Assembly (NCBI RefSeq): GCF_009724245.1
Contig: NZ_WNNK01000039.1
Span: forward strand, 1 to 41,043
From: Pseudomonas spelaei
Lineage (GTDB): Bacteria > Pseudomonadota > Gammaproteobacteria > Pseudomonadales > Pseudomonadaceae
Length of the DNA: 41,043 nucleotides
Reading direction: 5' to 3'
The notes under the pieces: generated by a model
Seen by the model: the letters and a program-made list of their open reading frames with translations, nothing else
Told to the model about the DNA's origin: nothing
Databases searched by the model: none
Made by a program: the position numbers and the translations under genes
In this document: piece after piece, positions 1 through 12,400 of the stretch
How the letters are laid out: each line of letters starts with the position of its first letter
Numbering within the stretch: the first letter of the stretch is position 1

Positions 1-57
1 GGGTCAGACCACAATAAAAACACCAGACCATTAAAAATTTAAACCGTGGTCTGACCC
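1..57. repeat. 12-bp perfect inverted repeat ending an orphan toxin fragment
   Basis: GGGTCAGACCAC at 1-12 is the exact reverse complement of 46-57, with a 33-nt A/T-rich spacer. On the minus strand this lies at the 3' end of the orphan toxin fragment, and the fragment's stop codon (39-41) falls inside the spacer. It could be the end of a small mobile or REP-type element, or a hairpin downstream of the immunity gene. There is no long U-run after the stem, so a classical terminator is doubtful. The sequence is cut at the window edge, so more of the element may lie outside. Confidence 0.55.
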
Positions 58-179
58 CGTCTTCTATTCCCATAGCCAGCGCGTGCCAAACCATCTCGAG
101 TATCTGTGCCAAAACGTACAAAATCATCTGTGTTTGAAAAACCTTTTGGAATTACAGGCGCTTTTGCACCAACTAAACC
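39..179 (-). pseudogene. Orphan CdiA-CT / polymorphic toxin fragment (no start codon)
   Basis: Reading the minus strand from 179 gives 46 codons before TAA at 39-41. The frame is opened by an in-frame TAA at 180-182 and has no start codon, so this is a remnant and not a gene. The peptide contains VIPKGFSNTDDFVRFG followed by TRDGLARAGYGN. From memory this resembles the beginning of polymorphic-toxin C-terminal domains of the 'FG..L..GL..AGY.' type, but that match was not searched. The similarity appears to end near codon 38 (about position 66), where the inverted repeat begins. It lies directly behind the immunity gene in a shifted frame, which is where CDI loci keep displaced toxin tips. Confidence 0.5.
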
Positions 180-463
180 TTAAGAAAAATAGAAAAATCC
201 GAGCCAAGTTCATCTCTCAAGCTTTCAGCTAACCGCTCTCCCTCCCGCTTGAATTCCCGTTCTAGCTCCTCACTCTTGAATCCAGAATTGGGCGGGTAAT
301 CAGCATCCAGTGTTTCATCGTATATAGCGGCCCACTTTGATAGACGCTGCTGAAGCTCTTTAGAGATGGGAAGCTCGCAAGGAGATATGTCCCCATACTC
401 ATCGGGGGACATATCCCAAAGCGGATGACACTGATAATCCGCCATCAACTTTATATTTTTCAT
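173..463 (-). CDS. cdiI: Putative CDI immunity protein, 96 aa
   Basis: This is a small acidic protein of 96 residues with no signal peptide or membrane segment, so it should be cytoplasmic. It begins with KLMADYQCHPLWDMSP and ends in a charged helical stretch (EELEREFKREGERLAESL) before a short beta-like tail. The ATG at 463 overlaps the cdiA stop in an ATGA arrangement, and a good Shine-Dalgarno (GGGGGAG, 470-476) lies inside the cdiA end, so translation is probably coupled. A tiny gene directly behind a CdiA-type toxin tip is almost always its cognate immunity protein, which binds and neutralises the toxin in sister cells. Its base composition is clearly more A/T-rich than the FHA region, in keeping with exchange as a toxin/immunity cassette. 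I recall similar 'MADYxCxPLW' proteins near other proteobacterial genes but cannot name a family. The role is inferred from position. Confidence 0.75.
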   Translation of the reverse strand: MKNIKLMADYQCHPLWDMSPDEYGDISPCELPISKELQQRLSKWAAIYDETLDADYPPNSGFKSEELEREFKREGERLAESLRDELGSDFSIFLKV

Positions 464-3400
464 TTAACGCTCCCCCTTGGGTTTGCACCGACGACAAAGC
501 CGTTGTCGCCAACAGTCACAGCGATTCGCTGCGGCTGCCCATTAATAGTTAACTCATAAATTGGGCGCCCAGCTCCAGAGCCTTGATAACCAACGAGCTT
601 ACCCTCAGAAACAGCTTTCATTACTACGCCCGGAATCTGAGCTTCAGACACGCCCATCTGAGCGAATTGGCTACCATGCTCCTCAATAATATGCTGCAAC
701 CCGGCTTTTGAGTTTCCAGCCTCGAGGAATACAACCTTCCCGCTAGAATTGCGAGTCGTTGCAATGACATTCTCGGGGGTAAATTTCACACCATTAGCAG
801 TTAACTCATCAAGCAAAGATGTGTTCAACGTGCCTTTTGCACCATCCGTCAGCAGCAACGGCGGCGTATTCACCTTCGAATATGAAGCAAGCTCACTACG
901 CCCATCAGCGTACACAACCTTCATCGTATCGTCACTGACAGTGACAATGCTGCCCTTGGGAATCACTTTCCCACTCTGCAGCGTTACGCTCTCACTGAGT
1001 TCGACTGTCGTATTGGCCTGAATCGTGGCGCTTTTAACGTATTGGGGGCCGCCCACCGGCACGTGATTGGGCACATCGATCGGATGTGGCCCTACACGTT
1101 CAAACTTGGCCAGCTTACCTTCAACACCACCCGCAGCCTTGGTGGCTGCAGCAATCTCTTTGAACCCATTGATAGAGACCTCGACGCCAGCTTTAGAAAG
1201 TGTTGACGCGCCCTGAGCAGCGCCCCCTGTTCCGCCGGTAGCAATGACTTGGGCGTACAACGCCACCGCCTCACCCATTTGCTTACCAAGCTTCTCGGCG
1301 TTTTCATCACCACCAACAACCAGCGCATCGCGAAGCTGACTAATTTGCGACTTGAAGCCAGCGGCAGCCGCACCGAAGAGCTTCTCCCCCTCCACTGACA
1401 ATATGAACGCGTTCATAGCGTCAATGCTTGCAACTGGATCGCGCAGAACACCCACTGCACCGTTCAGAGCATCTATGCCAGCGCCTGCCATACTGTCTTT
1501 GAAACTATCGAAGAGCGCGCTGGCTGAAGCCATATCTTGGCTACCAGAAATGGATAACCACTTGCCCGTCACCTTCATTTTTTCAGTGAACGTTTTGGCT
1601 TCTGCTACTTCCTTGACCATTTGGACTATTTGTTGAGTCGCCAACCAATTGTTGTCGACGTTCGCAATCGCAGCGTTAGTAGCCGTCGCCGCGCCGTTCG
1701 GGTTGCTCATTGCAGCAATGCCGGTCACCATCGACGCGATAATGTTGCGCTTGGCCTCTCGCTCCTCGCTGGTTTCGTTAGGGCTGGTTTCGTTGAAAAG
1801 GCCTGCGAGTAAACTACTGGCCGAACCACCTAGCGCGCCCGCTGAGCAGCTCTGGCTGCTGGCGGCAGCACCGGCACAGCCGAGAATGGCATGCAAGCTG
1901 GCGTGCTCGGGGCTGCCTTCTTTCAGCCCATTGATTACCAGTTTGCCGATGTAGTCCGAGCCTTGTTGCTGGACGTAGTTAACGACCATATTCTGTGCAA
2001 ACTGCGCACCACCACCGGTTACGTTGCCGCTTGCACCCGCGACCAATGCGGTCGCGATTTGTCGATAGGTACCGCCCGCGCCCCAATCAGCGGCGACGGC
2101 ATTGGCTTGTTTATTCAGGTCCAGGTATTTCTGTCGATGAACCGCTTGTACGTTAGGGTCGACTTCAGGGTCGCGGGATTTGGCAAATTCCTTTTCAGCG
2201 TCGCTACGCAGCGTATCCGCCTCACGGGCGCGAGTCTCCAGATACGCCGCTACGTTCTGAACAAACTTGCCAGTAATCTCGAAACCGACCTGAATTTCCT
2301 TCGCGTCGAAAATTGGCTTTAGCTTGTTACTGCCATCTCGATCACTGGACACGTCAGTATTGATTGCAGCCACAGCTTGCTCGGCCGTCTGGCCGGTCAA
2401 CGCCTGCTGCTTGGCGCTGTCAGTAACCGTCACTGCTGCGCCGCTGATACCGCTCAAGGTTTTACTGCTGGAGCTGTCACCGGCGTACAGCGCAACAGGG
2501 GCGTTGACGCCGAACCCGCCTTTATCAGCCACTGGTGTACCGGTCTTGGTAGCGTCGACGTTGCCGTCTGCATCCCTGCCAACCTTCCCGCCTTTGCTAT
2601 AGCCACCGCTCAGATTGATACTGGTAGCGTCATAGTCCGCCTTGTTCTTGACATCCGAACTAGTCAGCGAGCCTGTTGTGAGGGTGTTCTTACCATCGGC
2701 TACCGCTTTATCGGTGCTGGCAATGATCGCGCCCTTGAGGTCGGTATTACCCTTGACCTCAACCTGGAAACCACCATCGCGCGCCTTGATGCCCGATTGA
2801 TCGCTGACACTGGCGTAGTCGCTGTGCATTTTCTGCTGACCAATGCCACCACTGACGCTGCTCATTCCCATACAGAATGGTGGTACGCAAATGCTGACCC
2901 CGACGTTTGCGCTCAGTTGCTCGGAGCGATAAGTACTGGTGTCTTGCAGACTCTCGATATTGAGATCACCGCCCACCTTGGCCTGAACTTGCTGGCCGGT
3001 AACGACTGCACCTTTGAGATTGGTATCCCCGGCACTCTCAAGCCGTACTGTCTGCCCAGCCTTGACGGATGTGTTGGTTTGGGTGACATCGTCACCATCG
3101 GACATCCCCCGCCCTTTATTGGCCGCGAGGTCCAATGTGAACCCGTTTTGTTGCCCGCCAAAACTGAACCCGACACCAGCGCTCCAGCCACTGTTGTTGT
3201 TGGAGCTATCCTGATGTGCCGTATTTTGCGCAGCCAGGAGGTTGATCTTGCCATCCGCCTTAAGGTTGGCATCACCTCCAGCATCGATACGGCTGCCCAC
3301 TACATTCAAATTACTATCAGCACCCGCCCCCTTGGCAGTGATATTGACGTCACCGCCTGCAACCACGCTGCTGCCCACCACATTGCGGCCACTCTGGCTA

Positions 3401-6400
3401 CTTTCATTGTGACTACGGCTGTCGCTCAAGTTGACACTGATCTTCACGCCCGTGAGGTCTTTTTTCATCAGCGCCTGGCCACCTTCGAGCGCTGAATTGG
3501 CACTCATGGCAGCATTCACAGCGGACAGCGCGAGCATGCGGCCGTCGCTTGTTTGTTGGGCGGACTCAACTGTCCCCTGAAGGCTGCGCAGTGCATCAAC
3601 CATAGGAACGCTGACGGTGCCGCCAACCGCCGTGCGACTGGTGCTCGCTGTGTTGTTGGCTTTCAAGGAATCGAATCCAGCCTCGATATCTACCTGTTTG
3701 GCCTTGATATCGATATCGCCTTTAGGCGCAACCACCTGGCTGGCAATCTGGCTGTAATGCTCCCCAGCCGTAAGGCTGACATCGCCCCCCAACGAAGCGA
3801 TCTGGCTGCCGGTCTGACGGGTAGTTTCGCTCTGATCAGCCTTCTTGGTCTTGACGACACCTGTCGCACTTTGCCACCAGGAGCCCACCTCCCCGACCTT
3901 TTTGCTGTTGGCCTTGGAGCTTGCGCTTGAGGTGTTTTCAGCGCTGACTACTTCAAGATTTCGCCCCGCGTCGATCTGTAGCTCACGGTCCGTAACCAAC
4001 GTACTTCCACGCACGGTAGTATCGCGTCCGCTGGTGATCTGCAAGCTATCGGCGCTGATATCACTGCCGATGCTTTGCGAGGCACTTTGCTGAGCCTGCT
4101 GGCCTTTCTGCGCCGCAGACATTCCGACGGTGAGCGATATGCCGACCTTGCTGGACTGTTTGGATTGGCTTGAGGCCTGCTGCACTTCAGCCGTACCGAT
4201 TTCCACATCATTGCCAGCATTGAGCTTAACCACACCTTCTGCCCGCAGAGCCGCTGCTTCCAGAGAGATATCGTTATCCGCTCGCAGATCAATTGACTTG
4301 GCAACAAGCTCGGTACTATTCAACGTTGTCTGGCTACTCGAGCTGCTACTGGACTTACTCGAAAACAGGCCTTTTTTGGATGAAGAGCTAGCCTGGCTGG
4401 CATAGTTTTCGGCCGCAACAAGATTGATGTCGTGCCCTGCGGTAGCCAGCAGTGCCCCGCCACTATTGATCTTGGCGCCCTCCGCATTAATATCCTGAGC
4501 CGCCGAGATAACAACTTTCTTGCCAGCGTCAATGGATGAGCTAACAGCAACATTGCTGTCACTCTCACTCATCTTCGTACTCTTCTTACCCCATGATCCC
4601 TTCTTAGTTTTGGAGTAGTACGAGTAATCGCTGTCCTCGGCAGTGTTGAGATTCAAATCGTTTCCGGCAAACAGATACGCTTCATCACCCGCAGAGACTC
4701 GACTAGCCGTCAACGCCAAATCCTGCCCCGCACTCAAGCTGACATCCCCTCCAGCCTTAACCGAGGTGCCCACCTGGCTCACATGATCTTCCTGCGCTTT
4801 CACCTTCTTCAAATTCAACGCCGAATGCTGCTCATCCGCCGCCGAAGCCAGGGTCAGGTCTCCCGTGGCCGACATCGCCACATCACGCTTGGCCTCGATC
4901 TGGCTCGCAATGGCCGTCAAGTCCCGACCCGCAACCGCTGACAGATCCCGACCTGCTGTCACCGACGAGCCGTTCTGGGTCCTGGTGCTGCTGGAGTTGC
5001 TGGCGCTGATGTTGGCGTTGCTGGTCGTCTGTTCCACCGACCCAAAGCTCAGGTCACGCCCGGCCTGGATCGTGGTGTCGCGCCCGCTCTGCAGCACGCT
5101 GCCCTGGTTGGAGAAATCTCGTCCGGCCCTGATGCTGAGGTCGTTCGCCGCCTCGATGCGCGCGGCGCTGTTGAGGAAGTCGGTGTGTTCGCTCATCACC
5201 CCATTGCTGCTGTCGTGACCGGTGACCGTGCGCTCGTTGATCACATCACCGCGCAAGGCGGTCAACGTGACGTCGCGGCCGGTAATAATGCCCCCGGCTT
5301 TGTTGACGATGTTGTTGCCCGCCAGCAGGTCCAGGCGGTTGCCCGCTTCGATCAGGCCGCTGTTGACCAGGTCGTTGCCGGCCTTGGCCGACAGGTTGTT
5401 GCTGGCACGCAGGGTGCCGACGTTGTTCAGGTCTTGCCCGGCGATCAGGCTGACGTCATTCCCGGCAATCAGCGCGCCCGTCGGGGCCAGGCGATTGTTG
5501 GCGTTGGCCAGGTAGAGCACCGGCACCAGCACTTCCTCACCGTTCACCACGCTCTTTTCCAGCCAGACGATGTCGTGGGTCAGGGCCGCGACCTGTTCTG
5601 AGGTCAAGTTCACCCCAACGGACAGGTTCAGTTGCTGCTTGCTGGTGATGGCGTTGTCCATCAGGTACTTGAACAGTTTTTCGTCCGTGTTCTGGCCATC
5701 AATGAAGCGCTGGCCGGTGCGGGCCACCACCGCCTGTTGAACCAGGCGCTGTTCGTAGAAGCCGTCACCCAGGCGCTTGGCGCTTTCATCCGGGTTGTAG
5801 CCCAGGCCCGACAGCAGGTAATCCGAACTCATGAACTGCTTGAGGTCGGTGAGCACCGGGTTGGTTTCGATCAGGTATTTATGCGGCTGCGAAACCGCGC
5901 TACGGTCGGGAAGGCCCTGCACCCGGTTGACGGTCTGGCTGGCCACCGGAGTCGGTTGTGCTTCGGATGGTTGGACAACGACCACGGCAGGTCGGCTGCT
6001 GGTACTCGCGGCACCCGGTTGCTCGACCGGCGTGATGACCGGTTGGCTCTCGCGCGGTACCGGCGCTACCGGAACCACCACGGACGGCTGTGGTGTACCG
6101 ACGGCAACCTGTGCATCGTGGGCCAGCGGTGTCAGGCCTGGCAGGTTGAGGTCGGGGCGCGTGCTACTCGGCGCAATGGCCACAACGCTGGTACCGCGAT
6201 CCACGGTCGACAGGCCCGGTACATTCAGGTCGGGGCGAGTGCTGCCAGACGGGGTGCCATCGGGCGTGGTCAGAACGATTCGCGCGTCACGCTCGGCGGG
6301 TGTCAGACCGGAAAGGTCGACATCGGGGCGCGACACATCGACCACTGGCCGGGAACCGTCAATGGGGTTTTGGGTATTGATGCCGTCGACATGGGTGATA

Positions 6401-9400
6401 TCGCCGCCGGTGGTGCGGCCAGGTTGTAGCGTTCCCACGTCGGCATTGCCCACACCGGCAACGTTGATGGCGCTGGCGCTGGCGTTGATTCCACTGGTTT
6501 CGCGTGCCGCCACCGAAACCTGCCGGTTGTTGGCGGAGAGTTGGGTGACATCCTCCAACTGAATCGTCCGGCCCTGGGTTTCGGGAAGGCTCTGTTGGCG
6601 TTGTGCCAAACCGACGCTCGCACCGCCCAGGGTCCAGCTCTGGGGCCCTGCATTAGCTTGAGTCGCCTGCCCGCTGCTGGCGCCCTGCCCGCTCAAGCGG
6701 AACAAGCCGTTCTGGCCGGTGGGCAGGCTGAAGCCCGGAAGCGCGATGGGGTTGACTTGCTGTTGGGCTAAATCAGGTGGCAACTGCGAATTGATGGAGA
6801 TCGCTGTCGAGTAGCCACTGCCCGCGCCGGTGTCAGTCTTCGTGCGGCCCGCGGCCACATAGGCATAGTAAGGACGAACCACACTGTTGTTGATGTTCTG
6901 GGCAGCATTAAGGGCAACGTTGCCCCCCGCCTGGATGACCGCGTCATAGGACTGGCCATCGCTATTGAGGGTGGTGATCTTTTGCGAGAGCTTGCCGCCG
7001 CCCATCAGGCTAAGGAAATAGCTGAGGTCTGCCTCAACCGTTGCCGAAGGCGTGGGGCTATTTTTGGCGTTGAAGTTGGCCGCCGCCGGCAGGGCCTGGA
7101 AAATCTGCGTGACATAGTTCCAGTAAGTGCGGGTGGTCTTGATCTCCTGGGCTTGCACGCCCTGGTTATTGATGGTGGTCGCGTTGGCGGTCAGGTTGCC
7201 CGTAGCGGCAATGGTGCTGCTCAGGTTGTTGAGGGTCTGGGCGTTGATCTGCATGTCAGCGCCACTGCTGAGGCTCGAAGCCACGCTGCTGCGGGTAACG
7301 TTCAAACGATCGATTTCATCGATTTGCCACAGACCGTTTCGACGGCCTTTGCTGCGGAAGTCACAACCCGCACCCGGAATCAGGTTGCAATCAAGTTCGG
7401 TGATCTTCACCGAGCTTTTTTCATGCGCCGAATACTCCAGCACATCCCTGACGTTATTGACGGTCATGGCATTGATCGTCAGGTTCTTTGCGCTCTCGAT
7501 AGTGCCTGAACGGTTATCCAGCAAATCGGCTTTAGTCTGGTTCGGGTCTTTGGCGATCAGTACCTCACCCAGTCCATAGACATCGGCATAGGCGTTGGTG
7601 AAGCTGTTAGCCAGCAACCGCATGTCGCCACCGCTGGTGATCAACCCATTGCTGTTGACCAGGGTATGGGTGCTGAGGGTCAGGTTGGCACCTGTAGCCA
7701 GTGTGCCTGTGTTGCTGACCCCGCCGGCCGTGAGGGTCATGTTGTTGCCGGAGGTCAGACGCCCGGCGTTATTGAGCTGGCCACCCACGTTGACTGTGCT
7801 GTCTTGTCCGCCAGCAACACTGGCCGTCGTACTCAGGCTCAATTGCCCGGCACTCAGGCCAAGGTTACCCACACTGCTATAACGCCCATTGCCACCGTAG
7901 TTGCCGGCCAGCGTCAATTGGGCCGTGCCATCGCTGGCAATCAAACCATCGTTGTTCCAGTTGCCGCCACTGCCGGCAAAGCTGTCAGACGCCAGCAACT
8001 GCCCGCCTGCGGTTTGATTCAAGGTATTGACGTTCACCGTCAAGCGCCCGGCCTGGATCACGCTGCTGTTGGTCCAGCTGTCCGCTGCCAGGGTCAGCCC
8101 GCCACGGGTCACCACGTTGCCACCGGCGTTGGTAAGGTTCGCGGTGGCAATATCAAAGATTCCGTTGCCGCTGTGCAGCAGGCTGCCGCCCTGGTTCTGG
8201 AAACCTGCGGCATTCAGGGTCAGGTCGTTGTTACGGCTCTCGAATTGACCATTGCGGTTGTCGAACAGGCCTGCGATCTGGAAGTCGGTCTTGCCGCTGC
8301 TGCCCATGGCGCGCAATTGGCCGCCCTGGTTATCAACGTTGTTGGCGCGCACGTTCAGGACGGTGTCGCTTTCGATAATCCCCGAATGGTTGCTGAGCTG
8401 GCCGCTGAGTCCCAGTTCAACTCGATTCGCCGCCACCTGGCCCGAACTGTTATCCAGCCACACACCACCGACCCGTAACAGATCCTTGGCGTACAGACCG
8501 CCGTAGGCGTTGGCGAAATAATTGGCGTTGACTACGGCGTCGCCATTTTGTGCAGCGATACGGCCGTGCTGGTTGTCGACGCTGCCGGCCATCAGGTTCA
8601 AACGCTGGCCTTGAATCACGCCAGCCTGGTTACCCTGACTGTAGCCGTTGAGCAGCCTGTCGCCGACGTTGGCATCCAATAGCCCCTTGAGGCTGGCCAG
8701 TGTGCCGCCCTGGTTATTCAAGGTGGTGGCCTTGACGGTCACGTCCCCGCTCTGCGCCAGAAGCTTGCCACCTTCGTTGTCGATGTCGCCGCTAACGTCC
8801 AGGCTCAGACCACTCTGCCCCTGCACCACACCCGCACGGTTACTCAGGCCAACGGCCTTCACTTGCAGGTCGGCACCCTGGCTGTAGATCAAGCCGTCGG
8901 CGTCGTTTTGCAGGAGGCCGGTGCTGGTGATTGCCACGCGCTCCTTACCGGCGATGGTGCCGCGCTGGCGGTTGTCGATACCGCCGGCGAGCAGGGTCAG
9001 CAGGCCTTGGCTGGCGATCTGGCCACCCTGGTTGTTGACCTGGACAGCGCGCTGCAACAGCAACGGGCCGGCACTCGCCAGCTTGCCATTGGTGTTGTCG
9101 AGGGTGCCCAACAGGTTGAGGGTCAAGCGGCCATTGCTGGCCAGCGCGCCGCCCACGTTGTGCAGGTCGGTGCCGGTGAGGCTCAGGGCTTGTTGTGCAT
9201 TGACGGTGCCGGCCTGGTTGCCCAGGGTGGCGGCTTGTACGTCGAGGTCGGCGCCGCTGTCGATCAGGCCGCCGTTGGCGTTGTTCAGCACACCGCTGAC
9301 GACGAGGCTTTGCCCTGCGCCGCTGGAAAGAATACCGCCGCGGTTGTCTAGGCTGGCGGCACTGACGTTCAACTGGCCTTGGCTGACCAAGGCACCGGCA

Positions 9401-12400
9401 CCGCCATTGAGCAGTTCGCCGGAAAGACGTACGTCCACCGCGCCGCTGCGGCTGGACAAGGTGCCGTTGTTGCGGTTGTCGAGGCTGCCACCGCCGACGC
9501 TCAGGCCCTGCCAGCCGGAGACCAGGCCGTTCTGGTTGATCAGGTTGGCCGCGTTGACCGTCAGCACCTGGCTGCTGATCAGCTTGCCGCCGCTGTTGTC
9601 CAGGGTACCGGTGTTCAGGGACAGGGTTTGCTGGCTGGACAGTTCGCCGTTCTGGTTGTTGAAGGCGCGCAGACGGTTGAGGGTCAGTGGGCCTTTGGCG
9701 AGGATCAGGCCGTTGCGGTTATCCAGGTCGCTGTTGTTCAGGTCCAGGGTGACGCGCTGTTCGCCCACCACGCGGCCACCCGCCAGCGTCAGTGCGCTCA
9801 GGTTCAGGTCCATTGCGCCTTTGGCGGAGACTTCACCGCCACTGCCGGTGTTGAGGCTGGCGGCGCTCAGGTTGAGGTTGCCCTGGCTGTTGATCAGGCC
9901 GGCGACGCTGTTGTCCAGGGCCATGGCGCTGAGGGTGACGCCCGCTGTACCGAGCAGGCTGCCGTTTTGGTTATTCAGGTTGGCGCTGTGCAGGGTCAGC
10001 GCCTGGGTGGCGCTGATCAGGCCTTGGTCCTGGTTGTTGAGCAGGCCGTCGCTGGTCAGTTGCAGGTCGCTGCGACTGGTCAGGGTGCCGCCCCGGTTGT
10101 CCACGGAGCCGGCGTGTGCGTTGAGGCTGGCGGCGCCGATCAGGCCTTTGACGTTGGCCAGGGCCTGGTTGAGGCGCAGGGTCAGGCCTTGGTTGCTCAG
10201 GAGCTTGCCGTTGCTGTTGTCCAGGCTTTGCGCGGCCAGGGTGAAGGCTTGGGCGCTGGAGATTTCACCGTTCTGGTTGCTGACGGTCGTGAGGTTATTG
10301 AGCAGCAACGGACCGACCGTGTTGATCAGCCCACCCTGGTTGTTCAACTGGCCGTTGTTCAGGTCGAGGCTCAGGCTGCTGTTACTGAAGAGCTTGCCGC
10401 CCTGCTGGTCAAGGCCGGTGACGCTGGCGGTGAGGGCCTTGGCGCTGCCGATGCTGCCGCCGTTGTTCACCTGGCCGGCGCTCAGGTTCAGGGTGTCGCC
10501 GCTGTTGAGGCGCCCGCTCTGGTTATTCAGCACGCCGGTGCTGACCGCAACGGCACCCTTGCCGCTGATGCTGCCTTGCTGGTTGCCCAAACTGGCGCTG
10601 CTCAGCACCAAGGCGCCGTCGGTGACCAGCTCACCGTTCTGGTTGTTCAACTGGCCAGCGACGCCGACGTTCAGCCCCTGGGCACTGGAGAGGCTGCCCT
10701 GGGTGTTAGTGAGGTTACGTGCCTTGACGTCGAGGGTGCCTTCACTGCTCAGCAGGCCCTGGCTGTTGTCCAGGTCACCGGCCAGTTCCAGCCGCAACGG
10801 TTGCTGGCTGAGGATTTTGCCGCCGGTGTTATCCAGGCCTGTGCCCACCAGCATCAGGCGCTGGCCGCTGAGTTGGCCGCCCTGGCGGTTGAGCAATTGG
10901 TCGACTGTCAGGTTCAGGCCGTGGGCCGCGAATACCTGGCCGCTGTCGCTATTGTCCAGACGCTGGCCGATCACGCTGACGTCAGCGTTGCTGGTCAGTT
11001 CGCCGGCGCGGTTGTCGATGGCGCCCACGTCGAGTTTCAGCGCTTTTGTGGCGCCTACCAGACCGCCACGGTTATCCAGGCTGGCGCCGCTGACGTGTAG
11101 GGTTTCGGTGCCGATCAACTGGCCTTTCTGGTTGTCGAGGCGGTTCGCGTTGACGGTCAGTTCGGCCTTGCCGGCGATCTCGCCGCCACGGTTGTCCAGG
11201 TTGGCGGTGGCAAGCAGCAACGCGCCGTCGCCGATCAGGGTGCCGCGCTGGTTATCGATCAGGTCGCCGGCGCTGACATCCAGGCCGCCACGGCTGCTGA
11301 TCAGGCCGTCGGTGTTGTCCAGGCTTGCACTGCGGCTGTTGAGGCTGGCACCGCTGATACGGCCTTTGGTATTGGCCAGGGCCTGGTCGATGCGCAGGAC
11401 CAAGGCCTGGTTGCTGATCAGTTTGCCGTTGCTGTTGTCGAGGTTGCGGGCGGCCAGGGTGAAGGCGTTCTGGCTGGAGATCTCACCGTTCTGGTTGTTG
11501 ACGTTGCCGAGGTTTTTCAGCACCAGGATCGGCGCGTTGATCAAGCCTGCGTTGTTGATGTCACCGTTGTTCAAGTCCAGGTTCAGTTGCGTGTTACTGA
11601 ACAGCTCGCCGCCCTGCTGGGTGAGGCCGGTAAGGCTGGCGTTCAGGGTGCCGGCGCTGGCGATGCGGCCACCGTTGCTGACCTGGGTGGCCTTGAGGTC
11701 GAGGCTGCCTGCGCTGATCAGGCGGCCGCCCAGCGTGTTGTTGAACAGGCCGGTATTCAGGGTCGCGGCGCCCTGGCTTTTGAGCAGGCCTTGCTGGCTG
11801 TTGTCGAGGCTGGCGCTGGTCAGAGCGAGGGTTTGGGCGGTCTCGACGACACCGCCCTGGTTGAGCAGATCACTGGCGCTGGTGATGTCCAGCGTAGCGG
11901 CGCTGGAAATACTGCCGCCGGTGTTGTCGATGCGTTGGCCGAGCAGTTGCAAGGTGCCTTCGCTGCTGAGCTTGCCGTGGCGGTTATCCAGCCCCGCCGC
12001 CAGTTGAATCGCCAGCGAGCGCTGACCGGCAAAGGTGCCTTGGGCGTTGTCCAAACGAGTCCCGGTAAAGCGCGCATCCTGGGCGAACACCAGCCCCTTG
12101 GCCTGGTTGATCACCTGGGCCACGGCCAATTGCAGGGCGGTCCCGGCCAGCAGCTTGCCGCCACTGTTGTCCAGGTGCTGGCCGCTGAGTTCGGCGTCTA
12201 TCTGGCTGGAGATTTCTCCGGCGCGGTTATCGATGCTGTCGACCTTGAGTTTCAGCGCTTTTGTGGCCCCTACCAGACCGCCGTCGCGGTTATCGAGGGT
12301 GGTGCCGCTGAGGGTCAGATTGCCTTGGGCAACCAGTTCGCCTCCTTGCTGATTCAGAACACCGATGGTGGCGTCCAGATCGGTCTGGCTGGCGATACGG

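Noticed and set aside
8921..12007. Long open frames on the plus strand opposite cdiA (up to 1028 codons, also near 9379-11100, 13156-14907, 14938-16779 and 18181-20211)
   Set aside because: They are antisense to the repetitive, G/C-rich FHA region. The periodic 'LDN..G' codons avoid stops on the other strand. Their translations are low-complexity (runs of R/L/P/S or A/V/Q/G) and no domain is recognisable.
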